A stretch of DNA of 19,195 bases. It comes from CAYHZL01 sp964361075. GTDB lineage: Bacteria; Bacteroidota; Ignavibacteria; UBA10030; UBA8401. The stretch lies in assembly GCA_964361075.1 (NCBI GenBank), contig CAYHZL010000045.1, forward strand, positions 1 through 19,195, read 5' to 3'. Under the pieces are notes generated by a model. That model worked only from the letters and a program-made list of their open reading frames with translations, had not been told where the DNA came from and searched no databases. Numbering within the stretch: position 1 is the first letter of the stretch; each line of letters starts with the position of its first letter. Shown here in pieces: positions 9,190 through 16,621 of this stretch. The translations under genes were made by a program, and so were the position numbers.

Positions 9190-11439
9190 ATGGTTAAGCA
9201 AATCTTTACTGTTTTGTTGCTCGGACTTTTTTGCTTGACGCTAACCGCGTCTGCAGAGGAAGGCCAGCGCTATCTAATTCGCATTGCTAAGGACGGCAGG
9301 CAGGAAGCAACACCGCTCAAAAAAGGCGAAAAAGCAGAAGAAGCAATACAAAGAGTTGAGAATTCCAAGGTTGTAACAATGAGACCTTCGAGTCCCACCA
9401 ACAAAATTGACACTATTAAATATCTTGCGGATTCTAAACTTGGAGCTTCATTCATTTTTTATCACAAGGATGTAATGTTCCAATGGTACAAACCTGCCGC
9501 AGATGGTTTTGTAAGAGCATTCTATTGGCGAAATAATGACAAGCAAGCCGACAATGGAAAAGCTACGGTTAGAGCGTGGTTCGCAAACCCAAGATTAGAA
9601 GCACTATCTGCAACAAAGTGGATGGGATACTATAAAGATCTTACTGATGGTGATGGGAAAATCCAACCTTTTAAACCTGTTAGCCCAGGTGATACAGTGT
9701 TTTATATCGGACTCAAAGGCGCTGATTCCGCTAAATATGGATTTGACCCCACAGGAAAAGAGGCTGCATGGTCCCCGGGTGGTCAGCAATTCACTCTCAA
9801 GGCAAAGGCTTGGCAGGGTGTTACACTCGCGGATTGGGGAGATCCAATGCCGTTTGTAAGTGGTCAACTTTTTGGATTTAGTTTAAGCAATGATGATCCG
9901 CCGGCTACACCCACTGACGCTGGTATTACTTTACTCGCCGGGTCCCCCCTGGGAGCACCTTTTCATTCTCTTAAATATTATGAAAAAGGTCGTCTTTCGA
10001 CAACCGATGGAGGATGGTGGGTACGCACAGATTATGAATGGGGTATGTATGTTATCGTTGAATATACAAAAGACCGTGGGCCGGTAATTAAAGACGTAAC
10101 TATTTTAGGTACAACGCTGCAAACTACGCCACGCGAAGTAACTGCAACAATTACTGATGATAATCCAGAGGGAGGTTTATTCGGTGTTAAAAGTGCTTTT
10201 TTATATTACACAATAAGCCCTGCGACTACGTACGATAGCGTTGCTATGACTGCAACTGGCGATGTTTATAAAGCAAATATTCCGGGTGCCTCTGCAGGTG
10301 CAGCTATTTCTTACTATATCAAAGCAACCGATGTGTTGGGTCTTTCTTCCAAATATACGACCCTCTCGTACAAAATTTTTGCCAAAACAACTGAATATTT
10401 GCTTGTTTACAACAATGCTCAATATTCATTGGGTAACGCTGATTATTTATATACCAGCAGCAGTCCAGCTCCTATGAAATTTGATCGCTGGTCTGCGCCA
10501 TCAGATGGTGTTACTGAGCTTGGCACACTGCTTTCATTATATCAAAATGTATTAGTTGTTGATGGTTCCTACCCTTCACGAGATGTATACCCGGCATTGA
10601 AAACATGGTTGGGCAAGGCAACTACTGCAAAGAAAGCGAATTTGTTCTTTACAAGCCAAGACTATGGATGTTTCGTACAATCTGCGTGTGCGGATACCAC
10701 TTTTGCTGCTGGGACACTTGAAAATGATTATTTTGGTGTAACAAAAATCGGTCCGCAAGATATTCCGCCGTCAAAAAGTGAATATCGCATGGTACCTCAG
10801 ACAGATCCCGTAACAAATTACCTCAAGAAATGGGAAACTGACAGTGCTTCCACATTGTGGTATGATCCTACATTTGAACTTGGATTCGCTGGATATCAGG
10901 ATGCAATGACACCTAAAGCTGGTGCAGTAGCTCTCTTCAAAAATGCAGCAGGAACCAATGTACATGGTGTCAAGAACGCAGGCTCGACGTTCAATGTAGT
11001 ATACCTCGGATTCGATGCGGCAGCTTTACAATTCCGAAGTGATACCGCGTTGGCAGCCACTGCAGATAAGAAATATTGGTGGATTGTTGATGTTGGAAGT
11101 TTATCCACGGCGTTTTTCAAAACGGTTACATCGGTGAAGTCGATTAGCGACGTTATACCTATTGATTTTAAATTAGGACAAAACTATCCGAACCCATTCA
11201 ACCCGTCAACTGTTATAGAATACAGTGTTCGATCTCAATCGAACGTTGAAGTTGCCATCTACAACATGCTGGGTCAGAAAGTAATGACTCTTGTTAATGA
11301 AGTACATAATGCTGGTCAATACCAAGCAACATGGAGTGGTAATGACAACTTTGGCAATAAAGTTGCATCTGGTGTGTATTTCTATCAAATGCGGGCAGGT
11401 TCGTTCGAAAGTGTAAAGAAAATGATGTTGATGAAGTAA
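9190..11439 (+). CDS. secreted T9SS cargo protein with type A C-terminal sorting domain
   Basis: 749 residues. AAGGAG at 9175-9180 lies 9 bp before the start, and residues 1-22 are a signal peptide ending ASA/EE. Residues about 60-290 are an unrecognised extracellular region rich in Trp and Gly. Residues about 297-396 look like an Ig-like beta-sandwich (GPVIKDVTILG, then AISYYIKATDVLG). Residues about 400-640 (LLVYNN, VLVVDGSYPS, LFFTSQDYG) have alternating hydrophobic strands reminiscent of an alpha/beta Rossmann-like fold, but no catalytic motif was identified. Residues about 657-749 are a textbook type A sorting domain: FKLGQNYPNPFNPSTVIEYS, then VEVAIYNMLGQKV, then SGVYFYQMRAG. The protein is therefore predicted to cross the outer membrane by T9SS and be anchored or released. 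The function of the N-terminal part is unknown. Confidence 0.9.
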   Translation: MVKQIFTVLLLGLFCLTLTASAEEGQRYLIRIAKDGRQEATPLKKGEKAEEAIQRVENSKVVTMRPSSPTNKIDTIKYLADSKLGASFIFYHKDVMFQWYKPAADGFVRAFYWRNNDKQADNGKATVRAWFANPRLEALSATKWMGYYKDLTDGDGKIQPFKPVSPGDTVFYIGLKGADSAKYGFDPTGKEAAWSPGGQQFTLKAKAWQGVTLADWGDPMPFVSGQLFGFSLSNDDPPATPTDAGITLLAGSPLGAPFHSLKYYEKGRLSTTDGGWWVRTDYEWGMYVIVEYTKDRGPVIKDVTILGTTLQTTPREVTATITDDNPEGGLFGVKSAFLYYTISPATTYDSVAMTATGDVYKANIPGASAGAAISYYIKATDVLGLSSKYTTLSYKIFAKTTEYLLVYNNAQYSLGNADYLYTSSSPAPMKFDRWSAPSDGVTELGTLLSLYQNVLVVDGSYPSRDVYPALKTWLGKATTAKKANLFFTSQDYGCFVQSACADTTFAAGTLENDYFGVTKIGPQDIPPSKSEYRMVPQTDPVTNYLKKWETDSASTLWYDPTFELGFAGYQDAMTPKAGAVALFKNAAGTNVHGVKNAGSTFNVVYLGFDAAALQFRSDTALAATADKKYWWIVDVGSLSTAFFKTVTSVKSISDVIPIDFKLGQNYPNPFNPSTVIEYSVRSQSNVEVAIYNMLGQKVMTLVNEVHNAGQYQATWSGNDNFGNKVASGVYFYQMRAGSFESVKKMMLMK

Positions 11440-11497
11440 CATCACTCTCTGTGCTGTGAAGAACAGTACCGTGCAATGAACTTCAAAAAAATCACTG

Positions 11498-11528
11498 ATG
11501 CCCCGTAGAACATACGGGGCATTTTTTA
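11498..11528 (+). terminator. intrinsic terminator of the envelope gene block
   Basis: A perfect 10-bp stem, ATGCCCCGTA (11498-11507) and TACGGGGCAT (11513-11522), with a 5-nt loop is followed by a T-rich tail. It lies about 60 bp after the stop codon at 11439. It is the clearest rho-independent terminator in the window. Confidence 0.92.
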
Positions 11529-11569
11529 TTTAGATATAAGCAATTAGCAATTACTCAGTCTGTTTTTTG

Positions 11570-11589
11570 TCCCGAAGGGATGCCTTCGG
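11570..11589. repeat. TCCCGAAGGGATG repeat unit in a short hairpin
   Basis: The 13-mer TCCCGAAGGGATG is at 11570-11582. Within it, CCGAAGG (11572-11578) pairs with CCTTCGG (11583-11589). The same 13-mer occurs inverted at 11823-11835 and twice inside the NHL-protein gene at 12605-12617 and 12625-12637. Confidence 0.7.
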
Positions 11590-11617
11590 TATAATTTCAG
11601 TATTTTTAGAAGAAAAT

Positions 11618-11863
11618 AAGTAATCCCCCTAACCCAATGCTGTCAACTTAGCAAATAGTCACACTGAGCGACTTTCCGACAGTGCTTCGACTCATCCTAA
11701 AAAACAGGATTCGCTCAGCATGACTGTCGGAACGGAGTCGAAGTGTTCCCTTAAGTTGACAGCATTGCCCCCTAACCCCCTTTTCAAGGGGGAATAAGAG
11801 AGTGGAATTCCCCTGACAAGGTCATCCCTTCGGGACTTGAAAAGGGGGTTAGGGGGATTACTT
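11618..11863. repeat. composite inverted repeat: 28-bp-armed palindromic element split by a second element
   Basis: The right arm at 11836-11863 (28 bp) is perfectly complementary to a left arm now in two pieces, 11618-11635 and 11779-11788. Between the pieces lie a second element and a duplicated CCCCCTAACCC (11625-11635 and 11768-11778). Taking out the second element and one duplicate restores an uninterrupted 28-bp arm. The arms are rich in runs of C or G. A small internal palindrome is present around 11777-11792. The whole segment lies between the terminator at 11498 and the NHL gene, and no protein-coding signal was seen in 11440-11872. Confidence 0.82.
11635..11767. mobile_element. 133-bp palindromic miniature element inserted in another repeat
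   Basis: The terminal inverted repeats are CAATGCTGTCAACTTA (11635-11650) and its exact complement (11752-11767). The flanking direct repeat CCCCCTAACC (11625-11634 and 11768-11777) looks like a 10-bp target duplication. Internal pairs include CTGAGCGA 11664-11671 with 11711-11718, CCGACAGT 11676-11683 with 11723-11730, and CTTCGACTC 11685-11693 with 11735-11743, so it folds strongly. There is no coding capacity. It resembles the dispersed 'CTTCGACTC-CGCTCAG' type repeats known from many Bacteroidota-like genomes. Confidence 0.75.
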
Positions 11864-11872
11864 GAATCAACA

Positions 11873-12871
11873 ATGATGGCTCGATATTCAGCATATTATA
11901 TTTTACTTTTTTTTGTAGTTACTGCACACAGCAATGCACAGCACTCTCTCAGTGCAACAGTGCGGTACGAGTTTGGTGTGTTTGAAAACGCAATAAGTAT
12001 TTCCGGCAACGTGCTTGGCGATGTGTATGTGCTCGATGCATCAACAAACCTTCTCCATAAATTTTGGAATGATGGGAAAGAACACAAAATAATCGGCGGG
12101 AAAGGATGGGGCACCACGGAGTTTGATGAACCGAAAAATGTGTGCGCAGTATTTCCGCTGAATGTGTACGTTGCCGATGCAGGCAACAGACGAATTCAAA
12201 AATACGATAACCAACTCAATTACATTCAAAGTATTAACCAAAATGTCGCAGCAAAAGAAGGTGCCGCACCACAAGCGTGGTTTCCTATTGCTACAGCGCT
12301 TTCTCCGCATGGCGAAATTTTTATTCTTGATAGCGACGGAAAACGAATAATAAAATGTAACAGCCAAACGGTTGTTGAAAAAGAAATTTCGTTGTTCACA
12401 TTGGGTAAAGGACGTCTTCAGCATCCAAAAGATATAGCCGCATTAAGCAATGGAAGTATTGCGGTGTTGGATGAAGAAAAAATTATTTTCATTGATGCGT
12501 ATGGAAATTATAATTCCACAATTTTGTTTGATACAACATTTCACTATCAATCTCTGTCTGCAAACGGAAATGCTGCTGTACGGCATCACGTACAGCGAGA
12601 CAATTCCCGAAGGGATGTCCGAAGTCCCGAAGGGATGGCTTCGCCAGACTCCTTTGGAGGATTCCCACTTATTGCTGTTGCTCCGCACTGCATCACTTTC
12701 TTTTCTACAACCGGTGAAGAACGTGAGTTCCTTCAATCAAGTTCTCTCTTTGGTCTCTCCGGCGTGGTAGAATTCCGTGATGCAATGCTGGTAGATTCTC
12801 AATTACTTATTCTGCTGGCAAATAAAGTGTTAGTTGTTGATATACATCGGAAAAATAAGAGCGACAAGTAA
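11873..12871 (+). CDS. secreted NHL-repeat/beta-propeller protein, with repeat-derived codons
   Basis: 332 residues from the ATG at 11873 (a second ATG follows at 11876). An in-frame TTG at 11837 would translate the upstream repeat arm and was not chosen. Residues about 5-23 are a signal peptide ending near HSNAQ. NHL-type blades are visible: GWGTTEFDEPKNVCAV followed by NVYVADAGNRRIQKYD (about 82-111), and GRLQHPKDIAALSNGSIAVLDE (about 180-202). The family forms six-bladed propellers that bind ligands or act as scaffolds. Residues about 245-265 (NSRRDVRSPEGMASPDSFGG) are encoded by two TCCCGAAGGGATG repeats and break the propeller pattern. No good ribosome-binding site is seen, because the repeat at 11836-11863 ends 9 bp before the start and may have displaced the original leader. 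Expression is therefore uncertain. ssb follows 73 bp downstream. Confidence 0.8.
   Translation: MMARYSAYYILLFFVVTAHSNAQHSLSATVRYEFGVFENAISISGNVLGDVYVLDASTNLLHKFWNDGKEHKIIGGKGWGTTEFDEPKNVCAVFPLNVYVADAGNRRIQKYDNQLNYIQSINQNVAAKEGAAPQAWFPIATALSPHGEIFILDSDGKRIIKCNSQTVVEKEISLFTLGKGRLQHPKDIAALSNGSIAVLDEEKIIFIDAYGNYNSTILFDTTFHYQSLSANGNAAVRHHVQRDNSRRDVRSPEGMASPDSFGGFPLIAVAPHCITFFSTTGEEREFLQSSSLFGLSGVVEFRDAMLVDSQLLILLANKVLVVDIHRKNKSDK
12575..12660. repeat. palindromic repeat cluster inside the NHL-protein reading frame
   Basis: GCTGTACG (12575-12582) pairs with CGTACAGC (12589-12596). Two direct copies of TCCCGAAGGGATG (12605-12617, 12625-12637) follow with a 20-bp period, and the second can pair CGAAG with CTTCG nearby. 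The segment keeps the reading frame open and contributes about 20 polar residues. Confidence 0.65.
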
Positions 12872-12944
12872 CTTGCATCTCCTTTCAAATTCTTGTATGT
12901 TTTTACTGTAATTAACTTTTCTATCACTAAAAATGGGAGTGGTA

Positions 12945-13373
12945 ATGTCTTCTCGAAGCCTTAACAAAGTACAACTTATTGGTAATTTAGGGAAAGACCC
13001 TGAATTGAAATACACCAGTAGCGGCATTGCAGTTGCAACGTTTTCTATTGCAACAAGCGATAGCTATAAAGATAAAGATGGAAACGAAGTGGATACGACG
13101 CAATGGCACAACATTGTTGCGTGGAGAAAGCTTGCCGAGATTTGCGGTGAGTGGTTGAAAAAAGGTAAGAAGGTGTACATCGAAGGGAAATTACAAACGC
13201 GAAGCTATGAAAAAGATGGTGTAAAAAAATACATCACAGAAATAGTCGCGGATCAACTTCTGATGCTCGATAGTGCCGGCGGTTCGCGTGCAAATGCGAA
13301 CGCTGAAAGCGCAGATGTTTCAGCCGCACCGCCTGAAGGCAATGGTGCAAAGGAAGATGATCTTCCTTTCTAG
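12945..13373 (+). CDS. ssb: single-stranded DNA-binding protein
   Basis: 142 residues from the ATG at 12945 (MSSRSLNKVQLIGNLG), chosen because GGGAG at 12935-12939 sits 5 bp upstream. An in-frame ATG at 12933 would add only MGVV. The OB-fold covers about residues 5-107, with the family landmarks NKVQLIGNLGKDPELKYT, VATFSIATS, TQWHNIVAW and KGKKVYIEGKLQTRSY. A short flexible Ala/Gly/Asn-rich linker follows. The acidic tip EDDLPF is the conserved C-terminal peptide that recruits replication and repair proteins. It binds ssDNA as a tetramer during replication, recombination and repair in the cytoplasm. Length is slightly short for the family because of the short linker. Nothing is unusual in the core. 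Confidence 0.97.
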   Translation: MSSRSLNKVQLIGNLGKDPELKYTSSGIAVATFSIATSDSYKDKDGNEVDTTQWHNIVAWRKLAEICGEWLKKGKKVYIEGKLQTRSYEKDGVKKYITEIVADQLLMLDSAGGSRANANAESADVSAAPPEGNGAKEDDLPF

Positions 13374-13417
13374 AAAAAAAAATATCTGTATTATATAATT
13401 GATTCTTAAAAAATGCG

Positions 13418-13499
13418 AGTGATGCCATGAGTGTAATAAAAATGATTCAGAAATAATTCAAATTTTCACGTTCTTGATAAACAAACTCATGGCATCACT
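13418..13499. repeat. 15-bp inverted repeat downstream of ssb
   Basis: AGTGATGCCATGAGT (13418-13432) and its exact complement ACTCATGGCATCACT (13485-13499) flank 52 bp of AT-rich sequence. There is no T-run after the second arm, so it is not a classical terminator, and no target duplication is visible. It may be a small palindromic repeat or a structured 3' region of the ssb transcript. Confidence 0.6.
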
Positions 13500-13532
13500 T
13501 TGTAAATAAGACTTTTTAATGGACGACTATAT

Positions 13533-13568
13533 ACACGATAGCCACGCCGCACCGCGTGGCTATTGTGT
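13533..13568. repeat. strong hairpin before the CNNM/CBS gene
   Basis: ACACGATAGCCACGC (13533-13547) pairs with GCGTGGCTATTGTGT (13554-13568) over 15 bp with one G-T wobble and a 6-nt loop. No T-tract follows. It ends 24 bp before the start codon at 13593, so it could influence translation of that gene or terminate by a factor-dependent route. Confidence 0.6.
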
Positions 13569-13592
13569 TACAGTCAAATTTGAATTGCATGT

Positions 13593-14600
13593 ATGGCAGG
13601 TGATATAATACTCAATAGTTTGTTGTTCATCGTTCTTCTGTTTCTCTCGGCTTTTTTCTCCGCCTCTGAAGTAGCGTTATTTTCACTACAACAATCTGCT
13701 CTTGAAGAAATGCAACTGCGCAAGCCGCGCGGCTGGCAGTTTGTCATTCGGCTATTGGAATCTCCAAGAAAACTACTCATCTCTATTCTGATTGGCAATG
13801 CAATTGTGAACACACTGGCAGCAATTGTTATGGCGCTGCTAACGCTGCGTATTGCAGAACAATTTCAATGGGATACAACCATTGTATTTACGATTGAAGT
13901 TATTGTGGTAACATTCGTCATGATCGTGTTATCCGAAGTAACACCAAAAGTAATAGCTGCAAATGCGCCTGTTCAGATTTCTTGCCGTGTTGCAACACCG
14001 CTGTATGCTGTATCGTTGTTGTTGTATCCGTTCACTTTATTTTTTGCAGGCACAATGAAGATGCTCGAAAAAATGCTCGGTCTTCAACAAACAAAAACCG
14101 CGTTAATGGGCGAAGATATTAAAACACTTGTGGATGTTGGAAGCGAAGAAGGTACCATCGATTCCGAAGAGCGGAATATAATTCACAGTCTTATTGATTC
14201 AAAAGAAAGTATTGTGCGCGATGTGATGACGCCCCGTGCGCGGATGGTTGCAGTCGAATGCACACGCACTACGTTGAAGGAAGTTGTAGAATTATTTCGA
14301 ACACAGCACCACTCGCGCATTCCGGTGTATGATGAATCTATTGATTTCATCTGCGGCGTGCTCTACGCAAAAGATATTCTTCCGTTGGTGTATGCCAAGC
14401 ACAATAACAATTTTACTGTACGCACATCTATGCGTCAGCCATTATTTGTTCCGGAAACAAAAAAAAATATTGCTCTCTTGAAAGAACTGCAGGAAAAAAA
14501 AACACACATCGCAATTGTTATTGATGAGTATGGCGGAACGGCAGGCATGGTAACATATCAAGATTTAATGTCTGAAATTGTCGGTGAAGTACACACATAA
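13593..14600 (+). CDS. CNNM (DUF21)/CBS-pair membrane protein, HlyC/CorC family, short form
   Basis: 335 residues. Residues about 5-165 are the CNNM/DUF21 transmembrane domain, with hydrophobic segments near 5-25, 60-85, 95-118 and 130-152, the small-residue FFSASEVALFSL motif, and SEVTPKVIAANAP. Residues about 195-335 form a CBS pair: VRDVMTPRARMVAV, HHSRIPVYDE and IAIVIDEYGGTAGMV. The family is linked to magnesium/cobalt homeostasis, and in Bacteroidota the related GldE is linked to gliding and secretion. The protein stops right after SEIVGEVHT, exactly where most relatives continue into the roughly 80-residue CorC_HlyC domain. The next gene starts 18 bp later, with no remnant of the missing part. 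The start has no strong ribosome-binding site. It is probably co-transcribed with the next gene. Confidence 0.9.
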   Translation: MAGDIILNSLLFIVLLFLSAFFSASEVALFSLQQSALEEMQLRKPRGWQFVIRLLESPRKLLISILIGNAIVNTLAAIVMALLTLRIAEQFQWDTTIVFTIEVIVVTFVMIVLSEVTPKVIAANAPVQISCRVATPLYAVSLLLYPFTLFFAGTMKMLEKMLGLQQTKTALMGEDIKTLVDVGSEEGTIDSEERNIIHSLIDSKESIVRDVMTPRARMVAVECTRTTLKEVVELFRTQHHSRIPVYDESIDFICGVLYAKDILPLVYAKHNNNFTVRTSMRQPLFVPETKKNIALLKELQEKKTHIAIVIDEYGGTAGMVTYQDLMSEIVGEVHT

Positions 14601-14618
14601 ATTCTAAAGGATGCGCGG

Positions 14619-16316
14619 ATGAAAAAAATATTTTTGATACTGATGTGTTGTGCAATATGTTTTCATGCAACAGAAATGGTTGCAGCTTCTCGCGATCCGG
14701 TACGCGGACGAAAAGGAATGGTTGTCGCTGTCGATCCACTTGCCGCGCACGTTGGCGTAAAAATTTTGGAACAGGGCGGCAATGCTGTTGATGCTGCCGT
14801 AGCAGTCGGCTTTGCATTGGCAGTAACATACCCCGGTGCAGGAAATATCGGTGGCGGCGGTTTTATGAACATCCGTTTTGCTGATGGGAAAGCATTTACT
14901 ATTGATTACCGTGAAAAAGCGCCGAGCGCTGCAACGCGCACAATGTATTTAGATTCTGCCGGAAATTTTATTCCGGAAAAAAGTACTTATGGTCATTTGG
15001 CTTCCGGTGTGCCGGGTTCAGTAGCCGGCATGTTACTTGGTTTGGAAAAATTCGGAACAATGAAACGCGCTGCGGTTATTACACCCGCAGCGCAGCTTGC
15101 CGAACAGGGATTTCCTCTTCACTATCGGCTTGCAAAAGATTTGGAAAGCATGATTCCCGCATTTTCAAAATTTCCTTCTTCAATGAAATCATTCACTAAA
15201 AAAGATTCAGCATACAAAGAAGGCGAAATTTGGAAGCAGCCGGATTTGGCTGCCACATTACAACGCATCATTGAAAAAGGGCACGATGGTTTTTACAAAG
15301 GTGTTACAGCCAATTATATCGTCGCTGAAATGCAACGCGGCGGCGGATTGATTTCACATAAAGATTTGGAATCGTACGAAGCAGTAATGCGCGAGCCGCT
15401 TCGCGGAACATATCGCGGCTACGAAATTCTTTCCATGCCGCCGCCAAGTTCCGGTGGAATTGCATTATTACAATTGATTAGTATTCTTGAGAAATATGAT
15501 ATGCAATCGTATGGATGGAATTCTGCAAAAGCCACTCACGTCTATGTTGAAGCAATGCGCCGTGTGTTTGCAGATAGAGCTGAGTTTTTGGGTGATCCAG
15601 ATTTTTATAAAGTGCCGGTGTCGTGGATGCTTTCAAAAAAATATAGTGATGAACGCCGCGCAACTATTGATACAACAAAAGCTTCTGCAAGCAAAGATAT
15701 TTTTCATGGCACGCCGCCCGTTCACGAATCTGAAGAGACAACACATTATTCGGTTGTTGATCAATGGGGTAATTGTGTCAGCGTTACAACAACGCTCAAT
15801 GGTGGTTTCGGTTCGCGTGTTGTAGTTGATGGTGCAGGATTTTTATTAAATAATGAAATGGATGATTTCAGTGCGAAGCCCGGTGTGCCGAATATGTTTG
15901 GTGCAGTAGGAAATATTGCGAACGAGATCCAGCCGAATAAACGAATGTTAAGTTCGATGACGCCAACAATTATTTCAAAAGATGGAAAACCGTTTATGGT
16001 GATTGGAAGTCCCGGCGGCACAACAATTATTACAACCGTACTGCAAGTGATTGTGAATGTGATTGATTTTAAAATGAATATTCAAGAGGCAACAGATGCA
16101 CCGCGCCTCCATCATCAATGGCTGCCGGATAAAATTATGTACGAGAAACGCGCGCTTTCTGCCGACACGATTGAAAAATTACAAACGATGGGACACACAC
16201 TCGAAGAGCGTCCAACTACACAGGGACTTGCAGAAGGAATTTTGATTGATCAAAAGAACGGCATGTTGTATGGTGCAAGTGATGCGCGAGGGTACGGCGA
16301 AGCAGTGGGATATTGA
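14619..16316 (+). CDS. ggt: gamma-glutamyltransferase (glutathione hydrolase) precursor
   Basis: 565 residues. AAAGGA at 14606-14611 precedes the start, and residues 1-23 are a signal peptide, so it acts in the periplasm. The N-terminal core GGNAVDAAVAVGFALAVTYP, GGGGFMNIRF and DYREKAP is diagnostic of the family. Autocleavage should occur before Thr374 in EETTHYSVVD, giving a large subunit (about 24-373) and a small subunit (374-565) with Thr374 as nucleophile. The small subunit has the conserved RMLSSMTPTI and the GSPGG oxyanion loop (IGSPGGTTIITT). The enzyme cleaves the gamma-glutamyl bond of glutathione and similar compounds, supplying Glu and Cys-Gly or transferring the glutamyl group. 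Length is normal for the family and all visible key residues are present. It lies 18 bp after the CNNM/CBS gene and is followed by its own terminator. Confidence 0.96.
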   Translation: MKKIFLILMCCAICFHATEMVAASRDPVRGRKGMVVAVDPLAAHVGVKILEQGGNAVDAAVAVGFALAVTYPGAGNIGGGGFMNIRFADGKAFTIDYREKAPSAATRTMYLDSAGNFIPEKSTYGHLASGVPGSVAGMLLGLEKFGTMKRAAVITPAAQLAEQGFPLHYRLAKDLESMIPAFSKFPSSMKSFTKKDSAYKEGEIWKQPDLAATLQRIIEKGHDGFYKGVTANYIVAEMQRGGGLISHKDLESYEAVMREPLRGTYRGYEILSMPPPSSGGIALLQLISILEKYDMQSYGWNSAKATHVYVEAMRRVFADRAEFLGDPDFYKVPVSWMLSKKYSDERRATIDTTKASASKDIFHGTPPVHESEETTHYSVVDQWGNCVSVTTTLNGGFGSRVVVDGAGFLLNNEMDDFSAKPGVPNMFGAVGNIANEIQPNKRMLSSMTPTIISKDGKPFMVIGSPGGTTIITTVLQVIVNVIDFKMNIQEATDAPRLHHQWLPDKIMYEKRALSADTIEKLQTMGHTLEERPTTQGLAEGILIDQKNGMLYGASDARGYGEAVGY

Positions 16317-16332
16317 TTTTTGGTAACTCCTA

Positions 16333-16360
16333 AGTAACTCACATCGTGAGTTACTCTTTT
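16333..16360 (+). terminator. intrinsic terminator after ggt
   Basis: AGTAACTCAC (16333-16342) pairs perfectly with GTGAGTTACT (16346-16355), followed by CTTTTT. It begins 17 bp after the ggt stop codon. Confidence 0.88.
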
Positions 16361-16370
16361 TGAAAAAAAT

Positions 16371-16490
16371 ACGCCGCAGGCGTACTGAACGCGCTACTCA
16401 GCAAAAATAACCCCACCCTTTGTCCCTCCCCTTTTAGGAGAGGGAATATGTCCTCTCTCCCTAACAGGGGGAGAGAAAGAGAGGGGGTCG
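16371..16490. repeat. C/G-run palindromic repeats between ggt and prfA
   Basis: The gap 16361-16621 has no coding signal. It holds a small hairpin ACGCC-GCA-GGCGT (16371-16383), an imperfect hairpin of TCCCTCCCC with GGAGAGGGA (16423-16445), and CTCTCCC paired with GGGAGAG in 16453-16475. The purine/pyrimidine-asymmetric runs resemble the arms at 11618-11863. This points to a common class of dispersed repeat, although the sequences are not identical. No target duplication was recognised. Confidence 0.55.
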
Positions 16491-16621
16491 TATTTACAAA
16501 AGTGGAAAAGCAAAGAGTGAGTGATTCGCCGCGTCGAACAAATTTATAATTTGCCACGTTGAGTAGTTACTGATTTTTAATTAATGTACGGATTGCATTG
16601 AGTTTGTAGAAAGCACAATGA

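Noticed and set aside
11837..11872. TTG start for the NHL protein giving an N-terminus MKRGLGGLLEST
   Set aside because: These codons are the repeat arm, not protein-like sequence. The signal peptide starts at the ATG at 11873.
11570..12637. Recurring TCCCGAAGGGATG units as a possible CRISPR-like array
   Set aside because: Four copies in both orientations, irregular spacing, units of 13 bp and no spacer pattern or cas genes. They are dispersed palindromic repeats.
13533..13568. Hairpin as an intrinsic terminator or a tRNA arm
   Set aside because: There is no T-tract after the stem, and the surrounding bases do not fold into a tRNA cloverleaf with T- and D-arm consensus.
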